A stretch of DNA of 18,870 bases from Oscillospiraceae bacterium. GTDB taxonomy: Bacteria > Bacillota_A > Clostridia > Oscillospirales > WRJC01. The position numbers and the translations under genes are program-made. A model generated the notes under the pieces. It was not told where the DNA came from. It searched no databases and was given only the letters and a program-made list of their open reading frames with translations. Below are positions 7,768-16,281 of this stretch, piece by piece. The stretch covers positions 1 through 18,870 of the forward strand of contig WQXD01000046.1 of assembly GCA_009785015.1 (NCBI GenBank), given 5' to 3'. Position 1 is the stretch's first letter; each line of letters starts with the position of its first letter.

Positions 7768-10218
7768 ATGAAGAGAAATTACAACGGCATATACGAAAAC
7801 GAAAATGTTTCGTATATAAACTTCCCACTCGGGGGAATAGGCGCCGGAAATTACTGCATTTCCGGAACCGGCGCGCCAAACGGGTTTTCATTGAGAAACA
7901 AGCCGGATATATTCTCCAAGCCGAACATATTCGCGGCGGTTTCCGTAAAAGGGGACAAAGGGCAAACCGCCAGAATCCTGGAGGGACAGGTGCCGACTCA
8001 TGAGATTTTCGCGCCCGGCGGGGCGGGAAACGGGCTGCACGGCAAAAATTACGGGCTTCCCCATTTTAAATCAAACACTTTCAAATCGAGGTTCCCCTAC
8101 GCGCAGATCGAGCTCTTTGACGAAAGTATCCCATTAGACGCTTCGATACTCGCCTGGAGCCCCTTTATCCCCGGCGATTCGTTCAACTGCTCGCTTCCCG
8201 CCGCCACACTCGAATATACCTTAAAAAACAATTCAAACAAGACAATCGAAGCCGTATATTATTTCTGCTCCTTCAATTTCATGAAAACCGCCGACAAAGC
8301 CCCGGGCTATGTCAAATCCGAAAAAGACGGCTTTGTGCTCGGCCAGAAAGAGGCCCCCGGCGAGCCCTGGCAGAAGGGCGAATTTTATCTCTTCACAGAC
8401 GAGGCTGGGGCGGTTGTGAACACGAAACTGTTCAGGGGCGGATGGTTTGATTGCCTGACCATGCTCTGGAACGATATACAAAAGGGAGAGTATGCAAACC
8501 TCCCCGGTTCCGGCGACAGTCCCGGCGGATATATCGCCGTGCCCTTCGCTTTGCAGCCGGGCAAAAGCAAAATGATAAGAATAAATACATGCTGGTATGC
8601 GGGCGAGACGAACCTGAGAAACGGGCCCACCTTGGAAAACGAAGGCCCGGATGTGTCCGGAAGCTACAAGCCGTGGTACAGCGGGCAGTTCGGCGATGTT
8701 CTGGAAGTCGGCGGATATTACAAAAAAAATCTCGAAACGCTGAACGCGGAATCGTCAAAATTCTCGGATTGTTTCTATGATTCGACTTTGCCCGCGGAAG
8801 TGCTCGAAGCGGTGAGCGCGAATTTGTCGATTATAAAGTCGCCCACGGTTTTGCGCCAGGACGACGGCAGGCTGTGGTGCTGGGAAGGCTGCGGCGACAC
8901 CGGGGGCTGCTGCCACGGGACCTGCACGCACGTCTGGAATTACGCGCAGGCGATCCCGCATTTGTTCCCGGATCTGGAGCGCAGCTTGAGGGAAACCGAA
9001 TATTTCGTCTCGCAGAAAGCCGCGCAAAAAGACTGCGGCTGTGAGAGCGGCTGCTGTGAAAGGCCGGATGTGGGGCATCAGACTTTCCGCTCGTCGCTGC
9101 CCATAAGGGACCTCGATCACAATTACCATGCCGCCTCCGACGGCCAGCTCGGCGGTATTATGAAAGTTTTCAGGGAATGGAAGATAAGCGGGGACGACGC
9201 CTGGCTCGGACGCCTTTGGCAGAAAGTGAAAGAAAGCCTCGACTACTGCATAGAGACGTGGGACAAAAAACGCGAGGGCGTTTTGAGGGAACCCCACCAC
9301 AACACCTATGACATCGAATTCTGGGGGGCGGACGGCATGTGCTCTTCGTTTTACCTCGGCGCGCTGAAAGCCGCCTCGATGATGGCCCGGTATCTCGGCG
9401 ATATGGACTTTGTCATAAAATACAGCTACCTGTACGAAGCCGGCAGGAAATATCTCGAGACAGAGCTGTACAACGGCGAGTATTTCATACAGAAAACGGA
9501 GTGGAAGACGCTCGAGGCCAAGCTGAATCTGGACCGCGAGACCCCCGAAGCAAAGGAGCTGTGCGAGATCGAAGGCCCGAAGTATCAATACGGCTCCGGC
9601 TGTATTTCCGACGGGGTTTTGGGCGCGTGGATGGCGGAAGTTTGCGGCGTGGGCGAAATTCTGAGCCCCGAAATGGTAAAAAGCCATCTTTTGAGCGTAT
9701 ACAGGTACAATCTGAAACGGGACCTGTCCGAGCACGCCAACCCCCAGAGGCCCGGTTACGCCCTTGGCAGGGAGGGCGGGCTGCTGCTCTGCAGCTGGCC
9801 GGGAGGCCAAAAGCCTTCGCTGCCCTTTGTGTACAGCGATGAAGTCTGGACGGGGATCGAATACCAGGTCGCAAGCCATCTCATCATGCTCGGCTGCGTG
9901 GAGGAAGGGCTCGAGATAGTCCGAATATGCCGCAGCCGGTACGACGGCACGGTGAGAAACCCGTATAACGAATACGAGTGCGGGCATTTTTACGCGCGGG
10001 CGATGTCTTCATACGGGCTGCTGCAGGCCATGTCGGGGGCAACCTACGACGCCCTGACCAAGACGCTTTCCATAAATCCCGCCGTGGGGGGCGATTTCAA
10101 ATCGTTTATCTCGACTGCCGCGGGGTACGGCAGCGTCGGAATCAAAAACGGGGACCCGTTTATACACGTCGTCAAGGGGACGATCGAAGTCGAAAATCTC
10201 CGGGCGTTTTCCAAGTGA
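7768..10218 (+). CDS. GH116-family glycosyl hydrolase (GBA2/DUF608-like)
   Basis: An 816-residue protein without a signal peptide, so cytoplasmic. Residues about 10-330 are the N-terminal beta-sandwich typical of GH116, starting with FPLGGIGAGNY. Residues about 355-800 are the (alpha/alpha)6 catalytic barrel. WCWEGC gives a candidate nucleophile Glu373, and HNTYDIEFWG a candidate acid/base Asp515; the 142-residue spacing is close to the 152 between Glu441 and Asp593 of Thermoanaerobacterium xylanolyticum GH116 (alignment from memory). CTHVWNYAQAIPHLFPDLE is also typical. The family hydrolyses beta-glucosides, beta-xylosides and related bonds. Cysteine-rich patches occur at 371-386 and 422-430. 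The ATG at 7768 is preferred over an upstream ATG at 7708, which lies inside the transporter gene, because AGGAGGG ends 10 bases before it. It lies 31 bp after the transporter and 23 bp before the lipoprotein gene. Confidence 0.88.
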   Translation: MKRNYNGIYENENVSYINFPLGGIGAGNYCISGTGAPNGFSLRNKPDIFSKPNIFAAVSVKGDKGQTARILEGQVPTHEIFAPGGAGNGLHGKNYGLPHFKSNTFKSRFPYAQIELFDESIPLDASILAWSPFIPGDSFNCSLPAATLEYTLKNNSNKTIEAVYYFCSFNFMKTADKAPGYVKSEKDGFVLGQKEAPGEPWQKGEFYLFTDEAGAVVNTKLFRGGWFDCLTMLWNDIQKGEYANLPGSGDSPGGYIAVPFALQPGKSKMIRINTCWYAGETNLRNGPTLENEGPDVSGSYKPWYSGQFGDVLEVGGYYKKNLETLNAESSKFSDCFYDSTLPAEVLEAVSANLSIIKSPTVLRQDDGRLWCWEGCGDTGGCCHGTCTHVWNYAQAIPHLFPDLERSLRETEYFVSQKAAQKDCGCESGCCERPDVGHQTFRSSLPIRDLDHNYHAASDGQLGGIMKVFREWKISGDDAWLGRLWQKVKESLDYCIETWDKKREGVLREPHHNTYDIEFWGADGMCSSFYLGALKAASMMARYLGDMDFVIKYSYLYEAGRKYLETELYNGEYFIQKTEWKTLEAKLNLDRETPEAKELCEIEGPKYQYGSGCISDGVLGAWMAEVCGVGEILSPEMVKSHLLSVYRYNLKRDLSEHANPQRPGYALGREGGLLLCSWPGGQKPSLPFVYSDEVWTGIEYQVASHLIMLGCVEEGLEIVRICRSRYDGTVRNPYNEYECGHFYARAMSSYGLLQAMSGATYDALTKTLSINPAVGGDFKSFISTAAGYGSVGIKNGDPFIHVVKGTIEVENLRAFSK

Positions 10219-10241
10219 TTAAAAAAGGAGCCTGAAATTTT

Positions 10242-11744
10242 ATGAAAAACAAAATCATATTTTTTATCTTGATCGCGCTCATTTTGGCGCCGGCGGTATT
10301 TTGGTCGTGCGGCGAAAGTACCAAAAGCGAAGATAACAATAGAGAAACGCCCTCCGGTCAGCCCCAAAGCGAAGACGAAAAAGAAGAGCTGACCCAGGCG
10401 GCCGAAATTTTGCCGGATCTGCCGGAGGCGGATTTCGGGGGTTATGAATTTACATTTCTCGTGAGGGCGATAGCGGACGCGCACTGGCTGCCCTACAACG
10501 CCCGCGACGTATATGCGGAAGAGGAAACGGGAGACCCCATAAACGACGCGGTATACAGGCGCAACAGATTCGTCGAGGGAAAATACAACTGCGTGATAAA
10601 AGAGTACAGATCCGCAAATTACTCAAGCGACCTGCAAAAAACGGTAAAAGCTTCCGACGACACCTATTCGGTGTATTACGCCGCCATCGTCGATCTCGCC
10701 CCGGCGACGGGCAACGGGCTTTTCCACGATCTATACAGCATACCGCATCTCGATCTGGACGCGCAGTGGTGGGACCAAAACGCAGTCAAATCATTGTCGA
10801 TCGGGCGCCGCCTGTTTTTCGCGCCGAGCGATTTGATCATTGTGGACAATGACAGCACATCGACGATAGTTTTCAACAAAAAGCTCATTGCCGACCACGC
10901 CTTGGACAACCCGTATGAGTTGGTCCACAAAAATCAGTGGACGCTCGATAAAATGATCGAAATGACGAGAGGCGTGGCGCAGGATATAAACGGCGACGGA
11001 GTGATGGACTACACCGACAAATACGGGTTCTGCGGTTACCGCGATGCGGCCTTTTCGTTTTTGCACGCGGCCGGCGAGCGCATAGCGAAAAAAGACGCCG
11101 ACGACGTCCCCTATTTCACGCTCAACACGGAGCGGTTTTTCACGGTCCTCGACAGGGCGTATGATCTGGTCTATGACCCCGGCTCATACAATATCCATCA
11201 CCTCGAGGGGAAATTTCCCGAAATCTACAAGATTTCCGGGGCTATGTTCATGGAGGACCGTTCTCTTTTTTACTGGATACTGATGCACGACATCTTCGAT
11301 TTCAGGGATATGGCAAGCGACTTCGGCATAATACCGATACCCAAATATGACGCCGGCCAGCCGGAATACGGCCACACGGTAAACCATCATCACGGCCACG
11401 CGCTCGCAGTTCCGGTATCGGTCGCCGATCTCGAACGCACGGGGATCATCCTCGAGGCCCTCACCGCGAAATCGAAATACACCCTGCAGCCCGCATATTA
11501 TGAGATATCGCTCCAGCGCAAATTTTCCCGCGACGAAGAATCGGAAGAGATGCTGGATATAATCTTCGCTTCGCGCGTTTATGATATAGGCGTGATAAAC
11601 GACTGGGGCAATCTGTACAGAACCATCACGGACATGACGATGAAAAATAACCGGAATATCGCCTCGACATTTGAAAAAATGGCGGACAAGGCGCAAAAAG
11701 ACGTGGAGAAAACGATAGAAAAATATGAGCAGATAGGAAGGTAA
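10242..11744 (+). CDS. Extracellular solute-binding lipoprotein (family 1-like, sugar type)
   Basis: A 500-residue protein. An N-terminal hydrophobic segment ends in VFWSCGES, making Cys23 the likely lipidated residue, although Phe and Trp before it are not ideal for a lipobox. A charged, low-complexity linker (about 24-52) follows, then a periplasmic-binding-protein fold. Residues 248-259 (DINGDGVMDYTD) form an EF-hand-like calcium loop, common in this Clostridial group of binding proteins. It should capture a sugar or oligosaccharide at the cell surface and deliver it to an ABC importer. No permease genes follow, so it must use a transporter encoded elsewhere or a non-transport role. AAGGAG lies 11 bases before the ATG. 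It is the last gene of the operon and ends 18 bp from the convergent small genes; no terminator hairpin is evident. Confidence 0.82.
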   Translation: MKNKIIFFILIALILAPAVFWSCGESTKSEDNNRETPSGQPQSEDEKEELTQAAEILPDLPEADFGGYEFTFLVRAIADAHWLPYNARDVYAEEETGDPINDAVYRRNRFVEGKYNCVIKEYRSANYSSDLQKTVKASDDTYSVYYAAIVDLAPATGNGLFHDLYSIPHLDLDAQWWDQNAVKSLSIGRRLFFAPSDLIIVDNDSTSTIVFNKKLIADHALDNPYELVHKNQWTLDKMIEMTRGVAQDINGDGVMDYTDKYGFCGYRDAAFSFLHAAGERIAKKDADDVPYFTLNTERFFTVLDRAYDLVYDPGSYNIHHLEGKFPEIYKISGAMFMEDRSLFYWILMHDIFDFRDMASDFGIIPIPKYDAGQPEYGHTVNHHHGHALAVPVSVADLERTGIILEALTAKSKYTLQPAYYEISLQRKFSRDEESEEMLDIIFASRVYDIGVINDWGNLYRTITDMTMKNNRNIASTFEKMADKAQKDVEKTIEKYEQIGR

Positions 11745-11762
11745 ATACAAAACAAAGCGGAA

Positions 11763-12047
11763 TTATTTATAAAGATAGCCGTGGCCGATTAATCTGTTGC
11801 CTTCGTATAAACCTATATTCAGCCTGTCGTTTATTTTCTTTGCGCAATCTTCTTCATATTGAAATTCTATAAACACTTCGTAGTCAATTCCGAAATTCAT
11901 CGTTTCTACGCCCGAATCCTTTGGTGTAATAATACAGGATGTATGTTCTTCACCTATCTTCATATGAGGCTTATATCCGGTCATCGGAGGATTAGTCCTG
12001 CCACCCTCATTTTTGCCTAAAAATCTGACGATTGCGTTATATTTCAT
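11763..12047 (-). CDS. Small free-standing EF-Tu domain 3-like (C-terminal beta-barrel) protein
   Basis: A 94-residue protein. LGKNEGGRTNPPMTGYKPHM (about 10-29) resembles the EF-Tu domain 3 signature around EGGRHTPFFNGYRPQF, and the closing strand LNIGLYEGNRLIGHGYL resembles LRFAIREGGRTVGAGVV. The order and spacing of both blocks fit a complete domain 3 barrel with no GTPase or domain 2. In EF-Tu this domain contacts tRNA and EF-Ts. The function of a lone copy is unknown. I take the ATG at 12045-12047: it overlaps the upstream stop as ATGA and has AGGTG 8 bases before it, whereas a TTG two codons earlier is less likely. It is coupled to the 128-residue gene upstream. The cassette is AT-rich compared with its neighbours, which suggests transfer. 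The comparison is from memory. Confidence 0.75.
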   Translation of the reverse strand: MKYNAIVRFLGKNEGGRTNPPMTGYKPHMKIGEEHTSCIITPKDSGVETMNFGIDYEVFIEFQYEEDCAKKINDRLNIGLYEGNRLIGHGYLYK

Positions 12048-12430
12048 ATCCAATCACCTATCCATTCCTTAATTTCCATTCGTATAACCGATCCGTTAAA
12101 TAATTCATTTTCTTCCGGCTGTACGGTAATTACGCCGTTTGTAAATATTTTACTGTCAATATTATCCGAAAAATCAAGCTTATCTAAAATATCCTTTGGT
12201 ATCACGGCTTTTACAACGGCAACCTTGCTTGCGTCAGTCATCGCGTAATTGATAACTTCTTGTTCCGTAAAGGCAAATTGTCTGCCCTCCAAACTGTTCG
12301 TGCCGGGCAAAAAGGCCTTATTTGCTAAGATAGATTTGCGTTCTCTGAGCCCCACAACTCTGTATAAATCTATCGTTTGCCCGGTATAGTTGTCACGTGA
12401 CAATATTATTGCAAATACATCATCCGCCAT
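12044..12430 (-). CDS. Hypothetical protein, possibly ADP-ribosyltransferase-like fold
   Basis: A 128-residue protein I do not firmly recognise. It has no signal peptide or membrane segment. An early strand DLYRVVG (21-27) with Arg24 is followed by a helix and loop, FAFT (52-55) leading into a helix, then a strand-turn KAVIPKDIL and a late VITVQPEENELFNG (100-113). This order resembles small ADP-ribosyltransferase-like proteins, where an early Arg or His strand, a middle Ser/Thr strand and a late Q/ExE motif make the NAD site. Arg24, Thr55 and Gln104/Glu106 would be the candidates. This is weak, by-eye inference and an unrelated fold is possible. It is the first gene of a coupled pair with the EF-Tu domain 3-like gene (ATGA overlap at 12044-12047). 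The ribosome site is poor; composition is AT-rich. Confidence 0.6.
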   Translation of the reverse strand: MADDVFAIILSRDNYTGQTIDLYRVVGLRERKSILANKAFLPGTNSLEGRQFAFTEQEVINYAMTDASKVAVVKAVIPKDILDKLDFSDNIDSKIFTNGVITVQPEENELFNGSVIRMEIKEWIGDWI

Positions 12431-12494
12431 TTTACACTTTCCCGCGAAATTAATTTATATTATCCGGTCACGCTGTTTAAAATCATCTCTAAAC

Positions 12495-12523
12495 ATTATA
12501 CAACAAAAAATCGAAAAAAGCAA
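12495..12523 (-). promoter_or_regulatory. Possible promoter of the two-gene AT-rich cassette
   Basis: Minus strand: TTGCTT (12518-12523), a 17-bp spacer and TATAAT (12495-12500). The -10 is perfect but the -35 matches only at TTG. Start would be near 12488, giving a leader of about 57 bases to the ATG at 12430. Confidence 0.45.
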
Positions 12524-12594
12524 TTAACAAAAATTTATTTTTAACCAAGGTTTGAAAATATAACATTAACGAGTAAGGAAGGCGATTTACACTT

Positions 12595-13614
12595 ATGAAA
12601 GGCAGAGAGCTGACAAAAAAGATTTTGCTGCATGAAGAAGCGGAGAGACTGCCGCGCGATATTTGGAGCGTACCGTACATAGGGATGTTCCGGCAGGACG
12701 AATTCAACCGGTTTTTGGAGATGTACCCGAGGGATTTCACCTGGCCCGCCGGGTTGGGCTACGGAAAATCGCGATATTTCGGGGGAACGCCGTACAAAAG
12801 GGGCAAGTACACCGACGAGTTCGGCTGCGAATGGGAAGTGATGGAGGACGGGGTCGCCGGAGAAGTCAAAAATCCGGTTATAAAGACGCGCGCCGACTTG
12901 GACAACTACAAGCTGCCTTGGGAAATACTCGACGACATGAAATGGGACAATCAGACGCAGGCGTATAAAGATACGGATTTATTCGTTTTGTGCGGTTCCC
13001 ATGTGCGCCCCTTTGAACGGATGCAGTTTCTGCGGGGGACGGAGCAGCTTTTTATCGACATCGCGCTGGAGGACCCCATCTTTTTGAAAATGAAAGAAAT
13101 GCTCCACGAATTTTACGTCCGGGAATTAAAGCTGCTCGCGCCGCTGGCATTGGACGCGGTGAGTTTCATGGACGACTGGGGCACGCAGCGCTCGCTGCTC
13201 ATTTCACCCGCCGCGTGGAAAAAACACTTCAAGCCGATGTACAAAGAGTACTGCGACATCCTGCACGGCGCGGGAAAGTTCGTTTTTTTCCACTCCGACG
13301 GGCATACGGAGGAAATCTATGACGATATAGTCGAAATAGGCGTGGACGCCTATAATTCGCAGCTGTTTTGCATGGATATAGAGGGATTGGCGAAAAAATA
13401 CAAAGGTAAAATAACTTTCTGGGGCGAACTCGACAGGCAGAACATATTGCCGTTCGGCACCGAAGAGGAAGTGCGGGAGAGCGTGCGCAGGGTAAAGAGG
13501 GCGATGCTCACGCCGAAACGCACGGGTTTTATCGCCGAGCTGTCCTGGGAAACGGTCACGCCCCTGGCAAACGTGATTGCCGCCTATGACGAGTTCGACA
13601 AACCGTCATTTTAA
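12595..13614 (+). CDS. Uroporphyrinogen decarboxylase (URO-D) superfamily protein, methyltransferase-like
   Basis: A 339-residue TIM-barrel protein of the URO-D superfamily, which includes heme HemE and the cobamide:CoM methyltransferases MtaA/CmuA. Typical blocks are VSFMDDWGTQRSLLISPAAW (189-208), FVFFHSDGH (229-237) and KITFWGELDRQ (272-282). It is unlikely to be HemE: the HSDG at 233-236 aligns with the HxCG zinc site of methyltransferases, with Asp in place of Cys, and no heme genes are near. Members of this Firmicute subgroup have no settled substrate; a one-carbon or methyl transfer linked to sugars is speculation. AAGGAAGG lies 12 bases before the ATG. The gene diverges from the AT-rich cassette and its last 9 bases overlap the 3' end of the kinase gene on the opposite strand. 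Confidence 0.82.
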   Translation: MKGRELTKKILLHEEAERLPRDIWSVPYIGMFRQDEFNRFLEMYPRDFTWPAGLGYGKSRYFGGTPYKRGKYTDEFGCEWEVMEDGVAGEVKNPVIKTRADLDNYKLPWEILDDMKWDNQTQAYKDTDLFVLCGSHVRPFERMQFLRGTEQLFIDIALEDPIFLKMKEMLHEFYVRELKLLAPLALDAVSFMDDWGTQRSLLISPAAWKKHFKPMYKEYCDILHGAGKFVFFHSDGHTEEIYDDIVEIGVDAYNSQLFCMDIEGLAKKYKGKITFWGELDRQNILPFGTEEEVRESVRRVKRAMLTPKRTGFIAELSWETVTPLANVIAAYDEFDKPSF

Positions 13615-16281
13615 ATATTTTTTCAAGTTGGCCAAAACGTCGTCCAAGTTGAGCGGTTTTCCGACGTGGGCATTCATCCCCGCGGCAAGACACTTTTCGA
13701 CGTCTTCCCGGAACACGTTCGCCGTCATTGCCACAATCGGTATTTCCCTCGCGCGCAAAAGATCAAGCGCGCGTATGCTCCGCGTGGCTTCATATCCGTC
13801 CATCTCCGGCATATGCACGTCCATAAAGATCATATCGTATTTGTCCGGCGCCGCCTCGAATATGTCCAGCGCCTGCCGCCCGTTTTCCGCGCAGTCCACG
13901 GCGAGATTTGTAGGCCCGAGCAGCGCCAGCACCACTTCGCGGTTGATGTCTATGTCCTCCACAAGCAGTATCGTATGTCCGGAAAAGTCGTCGTACCCCT
14001 CGTTTTGGCGGCGTTTTGCCGCGCTGCTGATGCCTAAGCATTCGTTGATGATATCTACGATATTCGACCGAAATAACGGTTTTTGCAGAAATTTGTCCAC
14101 AATCTCGCTGCCCGAGTCATTTTCGATGTCGCTCCAGTCGGCCGAGGAAAATAGGATGACGATGGATTTGCGCGCGGTTTTGGCCCGGATTTGCCGGGCG
14201 AGCTCAATTCCGTCCATACCGGGCAGCTTCCAGTCGAGAAAGTAGATGTCATAGCCGTCATCTAAGCTCAAAAGCCCGGCGGCTTCCTCGCCGCTGGCGG
14301 AAACCGCGCAGGAAATATCCAGATCTGCGGAGACTTCCGCAAAGAATTTGAGTATCTCGGGCTCGTCGTCCACGACGAATATGCGTATATTGCTCCAGTC
14401 CACCCCCTCGGAAAGCAAATGCGGGTGATTTTCCGAGCTGCGCCGCAGTAAAACGGTAAAAATGAATTTGGAACCGCGGCCTATTTCCGATTCCACCCAT
14501 ATGTTCCCGCCCATCAGTTCGACGATGCGCTTTGAAATGACAAGCCCGAGGCCCGTGCCGCCGTATTTGCGCGACGTGCCGGATTCGGCCTGCTCGAAAG
14601 ATTGGAAAAGGCGCTGCTTCTGCTCATCGGTGATCCCGATGCCCGTGTCGGTGACACTGATTTGCAGAGTGCACATCCCCCCCTGCTCCGTGACGAGCTC
14701 CGTATCGAGGCGGACGGTCCCCTCCTCCGGGGTAAACTTTATGGCGTTGGACAAAAGGTTGGTGATGACCTGCGAAAGCCGCTGGTCGTCGCCGATCAGC
14801 ATGCGCGGGACATTTTTATCTATGTTTATATAAAAGTGCTGCCTGCGCTCGCCTATGCGGAAATTGACGACGTCCACGACCTTTTGCAGCATTTTCTCGA
14901 GATTGAATTCGGCGGCGGAAAGTTCGAGCTTGTTCGCCTCTATTTTCGACATGTCGAGAACGTCGTTTATAACGCCCAGCAGATGCTTTGAGGCCTCGTC
15001 TATTTTATCAAAGGCCTCGTCTTTTTTGTCGACGGTCAGAGAAGACTGCCCGATGGCGGTCATTCCGATGATGGCGTTCATCGGCGTGCGCATTTCGTGG
15101 CTCATATTCGACAAAAAATCGCCTTTGGCGCGGCTGGCGGTGAGTGCCTGTTCCAGGGCGGCGATGCGTTCCTTGTCCATGATGTCGCGGGACACCGCGC
15201 TGGCAATCGCGCTGGACACCGAGCCGACGAGCTGCGTATCGCTGTCGCTCCACTGGCGGGTATTTTGGCATTCTTCAATGCTCAAAATGCCCCACAGCTC
15301 GTTTTCGACGTACAGCGGCGCCCATAAAAACGACATGAGATTCGCGTTGTCATGGATTATCTTGAATTTTTTGTTTTCATGGGCGAGCGTATTGTCGCAG
15401 CGTATAATCGGGACTTCCTCTTCTTCGGAGGGATGTAAGGAAAAGAGCCCCTTTACTATCCTGCTTAGCCCCTCTTTCCCCTTATCCGGCCTGTTTTCCG
15501 GGTTTGAAAACCAGATATATTCGGGATGGCTCCTTTCGGAGTTTTTTTCGAACAAAATGATGAGAACGCGGGACACCTTCAAAAATTCACCCATTCTGGC
15601 AAGCGCTTTGTTGATGAGGTCGTCCATCGGCTCTTTCGATATGAAACTTTTGGAAATGCTCGACATGAGCTGCTGCTGGACAAAGCGTTCCGCCGCCTTT
15701 TTTTCTTCTCTGCGGAATAAGCCGGTCTGAAACAAAATTATGGAGCTCATGTAAAATCCGACTATGAATATGGATTGGATCATATCGATAAACAGCTGAT
15801 AGGCGCTGTCCAATCCGCCTCCCGGCAGCATTCCCCATCCAAAAAAAAGCGTCGAAGCGTAGCAGAAGATCGTGACCGCGGAGGTGACCATGACCGCGAA
15901 GACGCGCGTCTTCGACTTCAGCAGCGTGAAATCGAGTATGAGGGCCAGCGCGAAATACACCGCCATGCCGGAGACCGGGCCCCCTATGGTAAAGAAGAGA
16001 AACGGCCAAAAAACGACGCTCACCCCCAACACGATAAGAGTCGTAAGCGCCGAGGCGTATTTCGCTTTTTTGACGGACATCAGCAGTATGCTCAAAATTG
16101 CCGCAATCATCAAAACAAGCGGTATGACGGTGACAAACGGCAGGCCGGCCACAAACCGCGATATGAGCGCCAAGCCTGAAGAAACCGCGCCCAGCAGGCA
16201 CACGAAATTGAGGATACGCGTCTCAAACGGCTGCTCGTCGGAGATGAAATATCTGTTTATGATCTGTTTGATTTTTTTCAT
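13606..16281 (-). CDS. Hybrid histidine kinase, multi-TM sensor-GAF-HisKA-HATPase-REC-REC
   Basis: An 891-residue membrane kinase. About five or six hydrophobic segments fill residues 20-190. A GAF-like domain spans about 195-365. HisKA carries His395 in FLSNMSHEMRTPMN. The ATPase domain has the N-box NLLSNAIKFTP (Asn512), DTGIG (545-549) and GGTGLGL (574-580). The first receiver has acidic Asp638-Asp639, phospho-Asp683 in FLDWKLPG and Lys734. The second has Asp776, phospho-Asp821 in FMDVHMPEMDG and Lys875. All key residues are present, so it should autophosphorylate and relay to its receivers. There is no HPt or DNA-binding domain, so output needs a partner elsewhere. The ATG at 16279-16281 overlaps the upstream kinase stop as ATGA; an ATG 12 codons earlier (16317) lies inside that gene and is less likely. 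AGGGAG lies about 13 bases upstream. Confidence 0.92.
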   Translation of the reverse strand: MKKIKQIINRYFISDEQPFETRILNFVCLLGAVSSGLALISRFVAGLPFVTVIPLVLMIAAILSILLMSVKKAKYASALTTLIVLGVSVVFWPFLFFTIGGPVSGMAVYFALALILDFTLLKSKTRVFAVMVTSAVTIFCYASTLFFGWGMLPGGGLDSAYQLFIDMIQSIFIVGFYMSSIILFQTGLFRREEKKAAERFVQQQLMSSISKSFISKEPMDDLINKALARMGEFLKVSRVLIILFEKNSERSHPEYIWFSNPENRPDKGKEGLSRIVKGLFSLHPSEEEEVPIIRCDNTLAHENKKFKIIHDNANLMSFLWAPLYVENELWGILSIEECQNTRQWSDSDTQLVGSVSSAIASAVSRDIMDKERIAALEQALTASRAKGDFLSNMSHEMRTPMNAIIGMTAIGQSSLTVDKKDEAFDKIDEASKHLLGVINDVLDMSKIEANKLELSAAEFNLEKMLQKVVDVVNFRIGERRQHFYINIDKNVPRMLIGDDQRLSQVITNLLSNAIKFTPEEGTVRLDTELVTEQGGMCTLQISVTDTGIGITDEQKQRLFQSFEQAESGTSRKYGGTGLGLVISKRIVELMGGNIWVESEIGRGSKFIFTVLLRRSSENHPHLLSEGVDWSNIRIFVVDDEPEILKFFAEVSADLDISCAVSASGEEAAGLLSLDDGYDIYFLDWKLPGMDGIELARQIRAKTARKSIVILFSSADWSDIENDSGSEIVDKFLQKPLFRSNIVDIINECLGISSAAKRRQNEGYDDFSGHTILLVEDIDINREVVLALLGPTNLAVDCAENGRQALDIFEAAPDKYDMIFMDVHMPEMDGYEATRSIRALDLLRAREIPIVAMTANVFREDVEKCLAAGMNAHVGKPLNLDDVLANLKKYLK

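Noticed and set aside
8755..9987. 410-codon open frame on the minus strand inside the GH116-like gene
   Set aside because: Antisense shadow of a well-supported gene; composition is low-complexity-like and no motif is visible.
12551..12566. Promoter for the URO-D gene at TATAAC (12559-12564)
   Set aside because: No acceptable -35 box at 16-18 bp spacing; left uncalled.
12595..13614. Heme biosynthesis HemE
   Set aside because: The sequence lacks HemE-specific features as far as I can see, carries the HSDG motif of other URO-D subgroups, and has no heme genes nearby.
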